DNA from: Actinomycetota bacterium
Lineage (GTDB): Bacteria; Actinomycetota; Rubrobacteria; Rubrobacterales; Rubrobacteraceae
DNA: 54,393 nucleotides
Direction: 5' to 3'
Assembly: GCA_004563715.1 (NCBI GenBank)
Contig: SIRX01000016.1
Span: forward strand, 1-54,393
Shown here: positions 42,670-50,722 of the stretch, piece after piece
Position numbering within the stretch: the first letter of the stretch is position 1
Layout: each line of letters opens with the position of its first letter
Program-made: the position numbers and the translations under genes
The notes under the pieces: generated by a model
What the model was told of the DNA's origin: nothing
The model's input: the letters and a program-made list of their open reading frames with translations, nothing else
Databases searched by the model: none

Positions 42670-44013
42670 CTACTCCGCACGCTCGAACATGCCCTGCATC
42701 TGCTCTTCGAGCGTCTGTACGGCCTGCTCGGCGGAGATGTTCCCGTTGAGCTGGGCGTTGAACTGCTCGGACATAACCAGGGATATGTCCGAGTAGTAAG
42801 GCGAGACGGGACGGGGACGGGCGTTCTGGATTGCCTCCTTGCCCCGCGCCGCCACCGGCACCTCGTCGAGCAACTCCTGGTCCTCGTACAGGCTCTGGAG
42901 GGTCGGCAGCCGCGTGCTCTCGACGGCGAAGGTCCTCTGTTGCTCCGGGGCGACCATGTACTCGATAAAAGTCCAGATCTGGTCCAGCTTGTCTTCGGAG
43001 GCGGCGCTCACGAAGAAGTTCCACCCGCCGAGGGCGCTGAAGCTCTCGTTGTCGGGGTCCATGACCGGGATGGGCGCGATGTCCACCTGCTCCGGCTGTA
43101 CGTTGGTCTCGTCTTCGTCGTACAGGAGTCCGTAGACAAAGGGCCAGTTGCGCATAAAGACCGCGTCGCCGCGGGTAAAGGCGGCCTGGGACTCCTGGGT
43201 GTTGTACTGACCCGTGGAGATCGGCGAGATGCCGTCCTCCAGCATGCTCCGGCGCATCTGCAGCCCCGCGATGGAGGCGGGGCTGTTTATGACGACTAGG
43301 TCGCCGTCCAAAACGTCGCCGCCCGCGTTCCAGATGTACTCCAGGGCGTCGGCGACGCCGCCCTCGTCCTGGCTGCCCTGGAACACGAAACCGTAGTTCT
43401 CCCCCGTGGCCTCCCGGACGCCGAGCGTCATCTCCTTCATCTCGTCCCAGGTCTGGGGCGGCCCGGAGAACCCGGCCTCTTCCAGCAAGTCCGTGCGGTA
43501 ATAGAACATGCCCGCGTCGGTAAACCAGGGCACACCCCACACCCGTCCCTCGTAAGTGATGGCGTCCACCTGTCCTTCGAGGTGGTCTCCCCGCATGTCT
43601 CCGCCGAAGCGGTCCGACAGGTCCAGTATGTAACCCGGAGCCGCGAGTTGGGCGGTCCAGATCACGTCGCCCCCGATCAGGTCCAGGGTCGGGGATCCCG
43701 CCTGGAACTCGGTTCGCAGCTGGTCGAAGTACTCGACGCTGTCCGACGGCATCTCCCGCCAGTCTACGCGCAGCTCGCCCTCGTGCTGCTGGTTGAACTC
43801 GTCGATGAGCTTGCGCAGCCCGCCGGCCTCGTCCGGGATAAAGCCAAACTGTATGGTTTCTTCTCCGCCGCCCTGTTGCTGTTGCTGCTCATCGCCGCCG
43901 CACCCCGCGACGCCGAGCAGGGCCGCCCCCGCGAGCCCGGCACCACCGAGCTTGAGGAACCTGCGCCGGCTGAACTTTCTGGAGAACGTTTTCAGGGCTT
44001 TTTCTCTACCCAT
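42670..44013 (-). CDS. extracellular sugar-binding lipoprotein of an ABC transporter (Tat signal)
   Basis: The 447-aa family-1 solute-binding protein has a twin-arginine signal (SRRRFLKLGGAGLAGAALLG) that also ends in a lipobox (VAGC, then a Gly/Asp/Gln-rich linker with QQQQQ). The mature part shows IQFGFIPDEAGGLRKLIDEF, YEGRVWGVPWFTDAGMFYYR and FSALGGWNFFVSAASEDK. Such proteins deliver mono- or oligosaccharides. ATG 44013 follows GGAAGGAGG. No permease or ATPase genes adjoin it, so partners are encoded elsewhere. Its context suggests a sulfoquinovose-containing ligand, unproven. Confidence 0.88.
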   Translation of the reverse strand: MGREKALKTFSRKFSRRRFLKLGGAGLAGAALLGVAGCGGDEQQQQQGGGEETIQFGFIPDEAGGLRKLIDEFNQQHEGELRVDWREMPSDSVEYFDQLRTEFQAGSPTLDLIGGDVIWTAQLAAPGYILDLSDRFGGDMRGDHLEGQVDAITYEGRVWGVPWFTDAGMFYYRTDLLEEAGFSGPPQTWDEMKEMTLGVREATGENYGFVFQGSQDEGGVADALEYIWNAGGDVLDGDLVVINSPASIAGLQMRRSMLEDGISPISTGQYNTQESQAAFTRGDAVFMRNWPFVYGLLYDEDETNVQPEQVDIAPIPVMDPDNESFSALGGWNFFVSAASEDKLDQIWTFIEYMVAPEQQRTFAVESTRLPTLQSLYEDQELLDEVPVAARGKEAIQNARPRPVSPYYSDISLVMSEQFNAQLNGNISAEQAVQTLEEQMQGMFERAE

Positions 44014-44089
44014 GTGCTCCTCCTTCCCTAATCCTTTCCCCCGAACGTCGTTGCAAATTCTGCTACATTTACGCGCTCACCTCGATCCT

Positions 44090-45154
44090 TCAAGCGGCCG
44101 CTGCTGGCAGGGGTACGCCGTACTGCCCGGCCAGCTCCGCGAGCTCTTCGACTACGGTCTCGGGAAGGGCGATGCCCTCCCGGGTTTTCTCTAGAAAGGC
44201 CCGGTAGCGCCTCTCCCCCGGATACAGCACCTCCTCCGCGCCCGCCGCCCGGGGCGTAGCCTTTATTTCCCCGATAAACTGATCCACCCTCGCGTAGTAC
44301 TCGTCCAGGGGCATCCAGCGCGCGATGTCCAGCAGGATAAAGCTGTGGCCGACGCCGGACGGCGAGGCTCCTTCTTCGTAGATGTTGTTGACGTGGGGAC
44401 CAAACGCGGCCCCGGAGAGCACGCCCGAGAGCATCTCCACGGCAAGGGCGAGCGCGTAACCTTTGGGGCCGCCGAGCGGCAGCACGGCCCCCTGCAAGGC
44501 CGCGGCGGCGTCGGTGGTCTCCCGGCCCTCACCATCCACGGCCCAGCCCGGGGGTATCGGCAGGCCCTGCTGGGCGGCGAGGATGATCTTGCCCCGGGCC
44601 ACGACGCTGGAGGACATGTCTACGATGACGGGCGGCTCCCGGCGGGTAGGGAAGCCGAAAGCTATGGGGTTGGTGCCGAAGTACGCTTTCCTGCCGCCCC
44701 ACGGGACGATGCCGGGCGGCGAGTTGGTGGTGGCGATCAGGGCCATCCCCTCCCGGCAGGCCATCTGGCAGTAGTAGGCTGCCGTCCCGAAGTGGTTGCT
44801 GTTGCGCACCGCGACCGCGGCGATGCCCGCCTCCCAGGCGACCGGTATCGCAGCTTCCAGGGCGCGGTAGGAGGCTACCTGCCCCAGCGCGTTGCCGCCG
44901 TCCACCCGCAGAACGGCCCCGGAGCGCTCCACCCGGACCTCGGGACGGGCGGAGATCCGGCCCTCCCGCACCCGCCGGGCGTAGATCGGCAGGCGGCTTA
45001 CCCCGTGGCTGTCCGTTCCTTCCAGGTTGGCCCGCACCAGGGAGTCCGCCACCACGCGGGCGTCTTCTGGCGGCAACCCGAGGCTCTCTAGAACCCCTTT
45101 ACAGAAACCGGTCAGCTTTGCCGGGTGGTAGCGTCCGATACCATCTCCTTTCAC
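44090..45154 (-). CDS. comC: Ldh2/MDH2-family dehydrogenase, probable (R)-sulfolactate dehydrogenase (ComC-like)
   Basis: The 354-aa NAD(P)-dependent 2-hydroxyacid dehydrogenase of the malate/L-lactate (type 2) family. Family motifs are EGTDSHGVSRLPIYARRVRE, AVRNSNHFGTAAYYCQMA (catalytic His), YFGTNPIAFGFPT and LGGPKGYALALAVEMLSGVL. The GTG start overlaps the slcC-like stop. The family includes malate, ureidoglycolate and sulfolactate dehydrogenases; placement beside SlcC-like and SuyAB genes favours interconversion of (R)-sulfolactate and sulfopyruvate. Specificity is inferred from neighbours. Confidence 0.8.
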   Translation of the reverse strand: MKGDGIGRYHPAKLTGFCKGVLESLGLPPEDARVVADSLVRANLEGTDSHGVSRLPIYARRVREGRISARPEVRVERSGAVLRVDGGNALGQVASYRALEAAIPVAWEAGIAAVAVRNSNHFGTAAYYCQMACREGMALIATTNSPPGIVPWGGRKAYFGTNPIAFGFPTRREPPVIVDMSSSVVARGKIILAAQQGLPIPPGWAVDGEGRETTDAAAALQGAVLPLGGPKGYALALAVEMLSGVLSGAAFGPHVNNIYEEGASPSGVGHSFILLDIARWMPLDEYYARVDQFIGEIKATPRAAGAEEVLYPGERRYRAFLEKTREGIALPETVVEELAELAGQYGVPLPAAAA

Positions 45155-46098
45155 CCCGCCAGGCAGAGCGAGGGCTCACCCCGTAACACCTTCACGACCT
45201 CTTCGGCGACCAGCACCGAGGTCTTTACCTGCGCCTCCTCCGTGAGGCCGGCGACGTGCGGGGTGAGCACCACGCGGCCGCTCTTCAACAGCGGGTTGTT
45301 CTCCCCCGGCGGTTCTTTCTCCAATACATCCAGTACCGTCCCGCCGATCAGGCCCTCGTCTATAGCCCGGGCCAGGTCTCCTTCGTCCACCACGCCCCCG
45401 CGGGAGGTGTTGATCAGCCAGGCGCCTGGTTTCATCTTCTGCAGTACCGGCCGCGAGAACAGCCCCCGCGTGGCCGCGTTCAGGGGCACGTGCAGGCTCA
45501 CGAAGTCGGCGGCGGCCAGCAGGGTGTTCAGGTCTACGAGCTCGACGCCGGTCTCGACTATCGGGTAGTCGTAGGGCGTCACGTAAGGGTCGTGGCCCAC
45601 CACCCTCATGCCGAAGGCCGCCGCCCGGCGGGCCACCCGGTGTGAGATCTCCCCCACCCCCACGAGCCCCAGGACTTTGCCGTGGACCTCGGAGCCGGTG
45701 AAGCGCCGCCGGTCCCAGCCCCCCGCCCGCACGTCCTCTGCGGCGCCCGGCAGGTCCCGCGAGACGTGGAGGACGGCGGCCATCACGTACTCGGCCACCG
45801 ACACCGCGTTGGCGTTCCGGGCGTAGACGACGGGCACGCCCCTCTCGCGGGCCGCTGCGAGGTCGATGTTGTCCAGCCCAACCCCGAGACGGCCCACGAC
45901 CTTGAGAGACGGAGCCCCCCTGATAAGCTCCGCCCCGACCCGGGTCTGGTTGCGGACGACGAGGGCGTCGGCGGCCCGCGCCTTTCCGCGGAGCCTCTCG
46001 GGGAACTCCCACAACCGGGGATCGTACTCGACGCTCCCGAAAGCCTCCAGTACCTCCAGGCCCTCGGGCCAGATCACCTCCGTAACCAGCACGTTCAC
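45151..46098 (-). CDS. slcC: D-isomer 2-hydroxyacid dehydrogenase, probable (S)-sulfolactate dehydrogenase (SlcC-like)
   Basis: This 315-aa NAD-dependent dehydrogenase of the phosphoglycerate dehydrogenase family has VVGRLGVGLDNIDLAAARER, ANAVSVAEYVMAAVLHVSRD, the nucleotide loop GLVGVGEISHRVARRAAAFG, NTSRGGVVDEGDLARAI, EKEPPGENNPLL (catalytic Glu) and LTPHVAG (catalytic His). The dinucleotide loop has GVGEI where most members have GxGxI. SlcC of sulfolactate-degrading bacteria is in this family; pairing with the ComC-like gene would invert (S)- to (R)-sulfolactate via sulfopyruvate. The GTG start overlaps the gntR stop. Confidence 0.82.
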   Translation of the reverse strand: MNVLVTEVIWPEGLEVLEAFGSVEYDPRLWEFPERLRGKARAADALVVRNQTRVGAELIRGAPSLKVVGRLGVGLDNIDLAAARERGVPVVYARNANAVSVAEYVMAAVLHVSRDLPGAAEDVRAGGWDRRRFTGSEVHGKVLGLVGVGEISHRVARRAAAFGMRVVGHDPYVTPYDYPIVETGVELVDLNTLLAAADFVSLHVPLNAATRGLFSRPVLQKMKPGAWLINTSRGGVVDEGDLARAIDEGLIGGTVLDVLEKEPPGENNPLLKSGRVVLTPHVAGLTEEAQVKTSVLVAEEVVKVLRGEPSLCLAG

Positions 46099-46838
46099 GC
46101 CGGCTCTTCCTCGCGCGTGCCGGCCGGGTCTCTCCCGGGCCTCGCCACCGCCGACTCCACGGACCGCAGGTGGTCCAGCATGGCCTCGCGGGCGGCGGGG
46201 GCGTCGCGGGCCTCTATCTCCTCCAGTAGCCGGGTGTGCTCGTCGAGCGAGAGCCGCGCCCGGCCCGGAATCCGCAAGGTCTCGTGCCGCGCCGTGGCCA
46301 GGAGGTCGAGGAGGGTGAGCATCACCCGCACGAGCACCAGGTTCTGCGACGCCTCGGCAATGCCCACGTGGAACTGGGCGTCCCGCTCGCTGAGAATTTT
46401 AGGGTCCCCCGGGTGCCGGGCGGCATCCTCCAGTATCCCGCGCAGGCGCTCGACGTGGTGGGCGCTCCGGCGCTGGGCGGCCCACCCAGCGGCCTCGACC
46501 TCCAGCGTCCGGCGGACCTCGAACAGGTCCTGCAACCCCGCGCCCCGCAGGGGAAACGCGCCGGACAGCCCTCCGAGGCGGCCCATCATATTCTCCTCGG
46601 CGCTCGCCACGAAGATGCCCGAACCCCGCCGCACCTTGAGGATGCCGCGCCCGGAGAGGGTCTTGACGGCGTCGCGCAGGGCCGTGCGGCTCACCCCGAA
46701 CTGCTCCGCCAGCACCCTCTCGGGCGGCAGCCGGTCTCCAGGCCTGAGCCGGCCGCCGATGATAGCGTCGGTTATCTGGGAGATGATCCCCTCCCCTAGC
46801 GACCCGCTGCCGGGTACCGTCTTGAAGGTTACGTCCAT
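46095..46838 (-). CDS. GntR/FadR-family transcriptional regulator
   Basis: The 247-aa regulator has an N-terminal winged helix (GEGIISQITDAIIGGRLRPG, DRLPPERVLAEQFGVSRTAL, LSGRGILKVRRGSGIFV) and a C-terminal all-helical FCD effector domain (LFEVRRTLEVEAAGWAAQR, DAQFHVGIAEASQNLVL, EHTRLLEEIEARDAPAARE). The His/Asp set of metal-binding FCD domains is at least partly present. It is inside the sulfolactate operon and overlaps slcC by four bases. Its likely operator is the palindrome at 48319-48331. Confidence 0.88.
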   Translation of the reverse strand: MDVTFKTVPGSGSLGEGIISQITDAIIGGRLRPGDRLPPERVLAEQFGVSRTALRDAVKTLSGRGILKVRRGSGIFVASAEENMMGRLGGLSGAFPLRGAGLQDLFEVRRTLEVEAAGWAAQRRSAHHVERLRGILEDAARHPGDPKILSERDAQFHVGIAEASQNLVLVRVMLTLLDLLATARHETLRIPGRARLSLDEHTRLLEEIEARDAPAAREAMLDHLRSVESAVARPGRDPAGTREEEPA

Positions 46839-46852
46839 CTCCCCGGCGAGCG

Positions 46853-48004
46853 CTAGGCGCTCGGGTAGAGCTTGGTCATGACGAACTCCCTGTGGCCCAG
46901 GACCTCGGCCGCGGTGAGCCGGCCTTCCGCCGTCCGGCGGACGTTGTCCATCAGCAGCTCCCCGGCTTCGGGAAGCGTGATCTCCCGGGAGAGCAGGCCG
47001 CTCACGTCCACGTCTACGTGCTCGGCCATGGAGGCCGCCGTGTCGGGGTTGGCGGTTATCTTGATGACCGGCACTATAGGGTTGCCCACCACGTTGCCCT
47101 GGCCCGTGGGGAAGAGGTGCACGACGGCCCCGCCCGCGGCCATGAGCGTGACGTGCTCAGCGGCCGCCGAGGAGCTGTCCATGAAGTAGAGCCCGGGGCC
47201 GTCCTGCGGGGCCTCCGCCGGTCCCAACACCCCGACGACCTCCCGGCTGCCGGTCTTCTCGATGTTCCCAAGGGCTTTCTCCTCGATGGTGGAGAGCCCG
47301 CCCTTTATGTTGCCCTGGGTGGGCTGGGAGCCCAGCAGGTCCACCCCCCGGGACTCGATGCCCGAGACGTAAGCCTCGTAGGTCTCCATGAACCTCTCCC
47401 GCAACTCCGGGGTGGCCATCCTGTCGGCGATGAGGTGCTCGCCACCCGTAAGCTCCGAGGTCTCTCCGAAAAAGACCGTGCCCCCCTCGTCAACGAGCCG
47501 GTCCACGCACACCCCGACCGTCGGGCACGAACCCAGCCCCGTGGTGGTGTCCGACTCGCCGCACTTGAGGCTGACCACGACCTCGGAGAGGTCCACCGGC
47601 TCCCGCCGCTTTTCTGAAGCCCCCTGCACGAACTCCTTCGCCGCCCACGACGCCCGGCGAACCGTCTCCAGGTCTCCGTAGCCCTCTATCGAGAACGCGG
47701 CCACGGGCTTGCCGGTCTCCGCGATGCCCCCGGCAACCCTCTCCGTCCAGTTGTCCTCGATCCCGATGACCACCACCGCCGCGACGTTGGGGTTGGCGCC
47801 GGTGCCGATCATGGTCCGGAAGTGCAGCTCCAGGTCTTCCCCGTACTGCAAGCGCCCATACGAATGCGGCAGGGCCAGCGTCCCCCGGATGTGGCTCGCG
47901 ACCGCCTCGCACGCCGCGTTAGAGATGTCGTCCACCGGCAGTATCGCGACGTGGTTCCTGACCCCCACCCGGCCGTTCTCCCGACGGTACCCGTAGAGCT
48001 CCAC
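46853..48004 (-). CDS. suyB: (R)-sulfolactate sulfo-lyase beta subunit (SuyB; UxaA family)
   Basis: The 383-aa UxaA-family catalytic subunit removes sulfite from (R)-sulfolactate to give pyruvate. It opens with [20 protein letters not shown], followed by [58 protein letters not shown] (metal-binding Cys of the KCG-SD motif) and [23 protein letters not shown] 48004 begins 2 bases after the suyA stop; GTG 48013 is an alternative. Altronate and galactarate dehydratases share the fold, but the split small/large genes and adjacent sulfolactate dehydrogenases favour SuyB. Confidence 0.82.
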   Translation of the reverse strand: MELYGYRRENGRVGVRNHVAILPVDDISNAACEAVASHIRGTLALPHSYGRLQYGEDLELHFRTMIGTGANPNVAAVVVIGIEDNWTERVAGGIAETGKPVAAFSIEGYGDLETVRRASWAAKEFVQGASEKRREPVDLSEVVVSLKCGESDTTTGLGSCPTVGVCVDRLVDEGGTVFFGETSELTGGEHLIADRMATPELRERFMETYEAYVSGIESRGVDLLGSQPTQGNIKGGLSTIEEKALGNIEKTGSREVVGVLGPAEAPQDGPGLYFMDSSSAAAEHVTLMAAGGAVVHLFPTGQGNVVGNPIVPVIKITANPDTAASMAEHVDVDVSGLLSREITLPEAGELLMDNVRRTAEGRLTAAEVLGHREFVMTKLYPSA

Positions 48005-48006
48005 CC

Positions 48007-48285
48007 CTACCACCTCGCGCTCTTGAGGTTGTGGGTGTGCACGTAGTCGCCCACCGAGAGGCCATCCGGAGCCTTGCCGATCTGGACGCCGTACTCGACG
48101 ACCGCACCCCCCGGCTCGCACTCCCGGACGGCGACCTTGTGCCCCAGCGGGACATCTCCCCCGGCGACCACCTCGACCGTAGAGTCATCGTCCATGTAAA
48201 CCCCCACCACCCGCTCACCAGCCCCTATCTTCGAGGTCGCTACCCCTACGTGATCACCGCGCTTGTGTACGAGAAACTTGTGCAC
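48007..48285 (-). CDS. suyA: (R)-sulfolactate sulfo-lyase alpha subunit (SuyA; SAF domain)
   Basis: This small subunit of 92 aa is a SAF-type beta-clip domain: [54 protein letters not shown] and the C-terminal THNLKSARW, closely following SuyA/UxaA-N proteins. The His of GHK and HTHN are family-conserved. GTG 48285 lies close to a GGAGGAGAGG ribosome site. It is the first gene of the operon and is divergent from the GH31 glycosidase gene. Confidence 0.82.
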   Translation of the reverse strand: MHKFLVHKRGDHVGVATSKIGAGERVVGVYMDDDSTVEVVAGGDVPLGHKVAVRECEPGGAVVEYGVQIGKAPDGLSVGDYVHTHNLKSARW

Positions 48286-48318
48286 CCCTCTCCTCCGCTC
48301 TATAAGGTGTTTCCCAGA

Positions 48319-48331
48319 TTGGTAATACCAA
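48319..48331. promoter_or_regulatory. GntR-type operator palindrome between suyA and the glycosidase gene
   Basis: TTGGTA-A-TACCAA is a perfect 13-base palindrome of the TTGGTnnnACCAA-like form bound by FadR/PdhR/LldR-type GntR regulators. The half-site TACCAAAG (48326-48333) recurs at 48347-48354, exactly 21 bases (two helical turns) away on the same strand. The site is 34 bases before the suyA start, so binding would block the suyA promoter region. The regulator at 46095-46838 is the natural candidate. Confidence 0.68.
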
Positions 48332-48451
48332 AGTTTTGTGAGATACTACCAAAGCGATGTCTATGGCGCAACAACGCCCGGGGAGGGCTGGGGGTTTGCC
48401 GGGGAGTAGCGGGGAGCCCGCGGACGGGCCCCAGCCTTCGGGACGGCCGGT

Positions 48452-50716
48452 TTGAGGGCTTCCGGTTGGATCGGACACCTTCTGATCGCCGCCGTGGGCG
48501 TGGCGGCGTTGTTCGCCGTCCGGGCGCTCGCGGCCCGGAGGAACAGCATAGACAGAGGGGACCTGAGGGTAGTCTCCGGCGTGCCGTTCGGCCCGTTTCG
48601 CGTCGGTAGCTTCGTCGTCTCCCTGACGGCTGACGACGAGCCGTCTGGTTTCGTCCTGCGCGTAACGCATGTCTCTAGCCCGGACCGCGTACTCTGGGAG
48701 AGCATCCCCGGCCGGAACTTTGTCTCCGCCGCCCGGGGCCAGGAAACCGTCCGGGACCGCAGGTCCCACTACTCCATCAGCGACAGAATTCTAGAGCGGT
48801 ACCCGGACCAGACAATCGAAAGCGTCGAGGAGAACGAAGGTTCGCTGCGGATCTCCGGCCGGCTCGCCGGGAGAAAAGGAGCCGGACAGGTCGGCTACCA
48901 GCTAACGTTCTCGCCCGCCTCGGACGGGCGGCTGCGCTTCGAGGCCGAGGCCGACGGAACCTGTAACCGGGTCTACCTCACCTACGCCTCCTCCACGCGG
49001 GAGCGTTTCTTCGGCTTCGGCGAGCAGTTTACCTACCTCGACCCGAAAGGCAGAAAGCTGCCCATCTTCGTCGGCGAGCAGGGCGTCGGCCGGGGGGCGC
49101 AGCCCGCGACCCTGCTCGCCAACCTCCGGGCTGGGACCGGTGGCTGCTGGCACACCACCTACGCGGGCGTGCCCCACTACATAACCAGCGGGTTGCGCTC
49201 CCTGTTCCTCGAAAACTACGAGTACTCCGCCTTCGACCTGCGCAAAAAAGACGAGGTGCGGGCGGAGGTCTTCTCCTCGGAGATGGCCGGGCAGATCGTC
49301 CACGGGCGGTCCCCGGAGGAGTTGATCGAGGCGTACACGGAGTACGCCGGCCGGATGCGGCCGTTGCCGGACTGGGTTTTGGGCGGGGCCGTCGTGGGGT
49401 TGCAGGGGGGCCTGGAGAAGGTGCGGCGGACCTACGAGGAGCTGGTAGCGTCCGGCGTCCCCCTCGCCGCGCTCTGGCTCCAGGACTGGGTGGGCCAGCG
49501 CCAGACCAGCTTCGGCTCCCAGCTCTGGTGGAACTGGGAGCTGGACGAGGAACATCACCTGGTTTGGGACGTCTTCGGCAGGGACCTGCTAGCCGGAAAC
49601 GTGCGGCTGATGACCTACATAAACCCCTTCGTGGTCGACGTTTCGGGCAAAAAGAGCTATCGCCGCAGCCTGATCGAGGAGGCCGCGCGAGAGGGTTACC
49701 TGGTGCGGGACAGCCGGGGTGAGCCGTACATGATCCCCATAACGGACTTCTCCGCCGCCCTCGTGGACCTCACCAACCCGGCGGCCCGGGAGTGGCTCAA
49801 ACAACTCATAAAAGAGATGATCTCCGGCGGCGTCTCCGGGTGGATGGCGGACTTCGGGGAAGGTCTGCCCTACGACGCCGTCCTCCACTCGGAAGAGAGC
49901 CCGAAGACCTACCACAACCGCTACCCCGAGGAGTGGGCAAAGGTGAACCGCGAGGCCGTAGAAGAGGCTGGCAGGGAAGGCGACGTAGTCTTCTTCCACC
50001 GCTCAGGGTACACCAGAAGCCCCAGATACGCCGCCCTCTTCTGGGCCGGGGATCAGCTCGTGAGCTGGGACCGGCACGACGGCTTGAAGAGCGCGATAAC
50101 GGGCCTGCTCTCCAGCGGTTTCTCCGGCTACAGCCTCAACCACTCCGACACCGGCGGCTACACCGCCATCGAGTTCCCCCCGCTGAGCTACCGTCGTTCC
50201 AGGGAGTTGCTGATGCGCTGGAGCGAGCTTTCGGCCTTCACGGTCGTCATGCGCACCCACGAGGGAAACCGGCCCGAGACAGGCTACCAGGTCTACTCGG
50301 ACCAGGAAACCCTCTCTCACTTCTCCCGGATGGCCCGGGTCTATAAAGCGTGGGAGCCCTACAGAAAAGAGCTGGTGGTGGAGGCGGCAGAAAAGGGGCT
50401 GCCGGTGATCCGGCATCCCTTTATCCACTACCCGGAGGACCGGGAGGTGTGGGACCTGCTCTACCAGTTCATGGTCGGCCGGGAGTTCGTGGTGGCGCCG
50501 GTGGTAGAGCCGGGCGCCCGGCAGGTTCAGGCGTACCTGCCGGAGGGCAGGTGGACGCACGTCTGGAGCGGCAGGCCCTACGGCTCGGTAGGCGGGAAAG
50601 GCGCGTGGGTGGAGGTAGAAGCCCCGCTGGGAGAACCCGCCGTCTTCTACAGAGAAGGCAGCGCCGCCGGTCTCGCCTTCCGGCGGGAGTTGGGGCGTAT
50701 GGGGCTTCTAGGCTAG
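48452..50716 (+). CDS. GH31 glycosidase, YihQ (sulfoquinovosidase)-like, membrane-anchored
   Basis: The 754 aa begin with a signal-anchor helix (about 7-24, followed by AARR), then the GH31 N-domain and catalytic barrel. The nucleophile is Asp467 in GWMADFGEGLP and the acid/base Asp534 in FWAGDQLVSWD. LGIQGG-, AQDWSG- and HSDIGGY-type segments of E. coli YihQ correspond to GLQGG (Gln318), LQDWVG (Gln344) and HSDTGGY (Tyr570). At the sulfonate-binding Arg of YihQ this protein has Gln357 (TSFGSQLWWNW) while the Trp (360) is kept. TTG 48452 gives the anchor; the ribosome site is weak. It likely cleaves an alpha-glucoside outside the membrane; sulfoquinovoside specificity is uncertain. Confidence 0.82.
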   Translation: MRASGWIGHLLIAAVGVAALFAVRALAARRNSIDRGDLRVVSGVPFGPFRVGSFVVSLTADDEPSGFVLRVTHVSSPDRVLWESIPGRNFVSAARGQETVRDRRSHYSISDRILERYPDQTIESVEENEGSLRISGRLAGRKGAGQVGYQLTFSPASDGRLRFEAEADGTCNRVYLTYASSTRERFFGFGEQFTYLDPKGRKLPIFVGEQGVGRGAQPATLLANLRAGTGGCWHTTYAGVPHYITSGLRSLFLENYEYSAFDLRKKDEVRAEVFSSEMAGQIVHGRSPEELIEAYTEYAGRMRPLPDWVLGGAVVGLQGGLEKVRRTYEELVASGVPLAALWLQDWVGQRQTSFGSQLWWNWELDEEHHLVWDVFGRDLLAGNVRLMTYINPFVVDVSGKKSYRRSLIEEAAREGYLVRDSRGEPYMIPITDFSAALVDLTNPAAREWLKQLIKEMISGGVSGWMADFGEGLPYDAVLHSEESPKTYHNRYPEEWAKVNREAVEEAGREGDVVFFHRSGYTRSPRYAALFWAGDQLVSWDRHDGLKSAITGLLSSGFSGYSLNHSDTGGYTAIEFPPLSYRRSRELLMRWSELSAFTVVMRTHEGNRPETGYQVYSDQETLSHFSRMARVYKAWEPYRKELVVEAAEKGLPVIRHPFIHYPEDREVWDLLYQFMVGREFVVAPVVEPGARQVQAYLPEGRWTHVWSGRPYGSVGGKGAWVEVEAPLGEPAVFYREGSAAGLAFRRELGRMGLLG

Positions 50717-50722
50717 AACCGC

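Noticed and set aside
46853-48285. Altronate or galactarate dehydratase (UxaA/GarD) as the identity of the SuyAB-like pair
   Set aside because: The fold is shared, but the split 92/383-residue subunits and flanking SlcC/ComC-like dehydrogenases fit sulfolactate sulfo-lyase better, and no uronate-pathway genes are nearby. It remains the main alternative.
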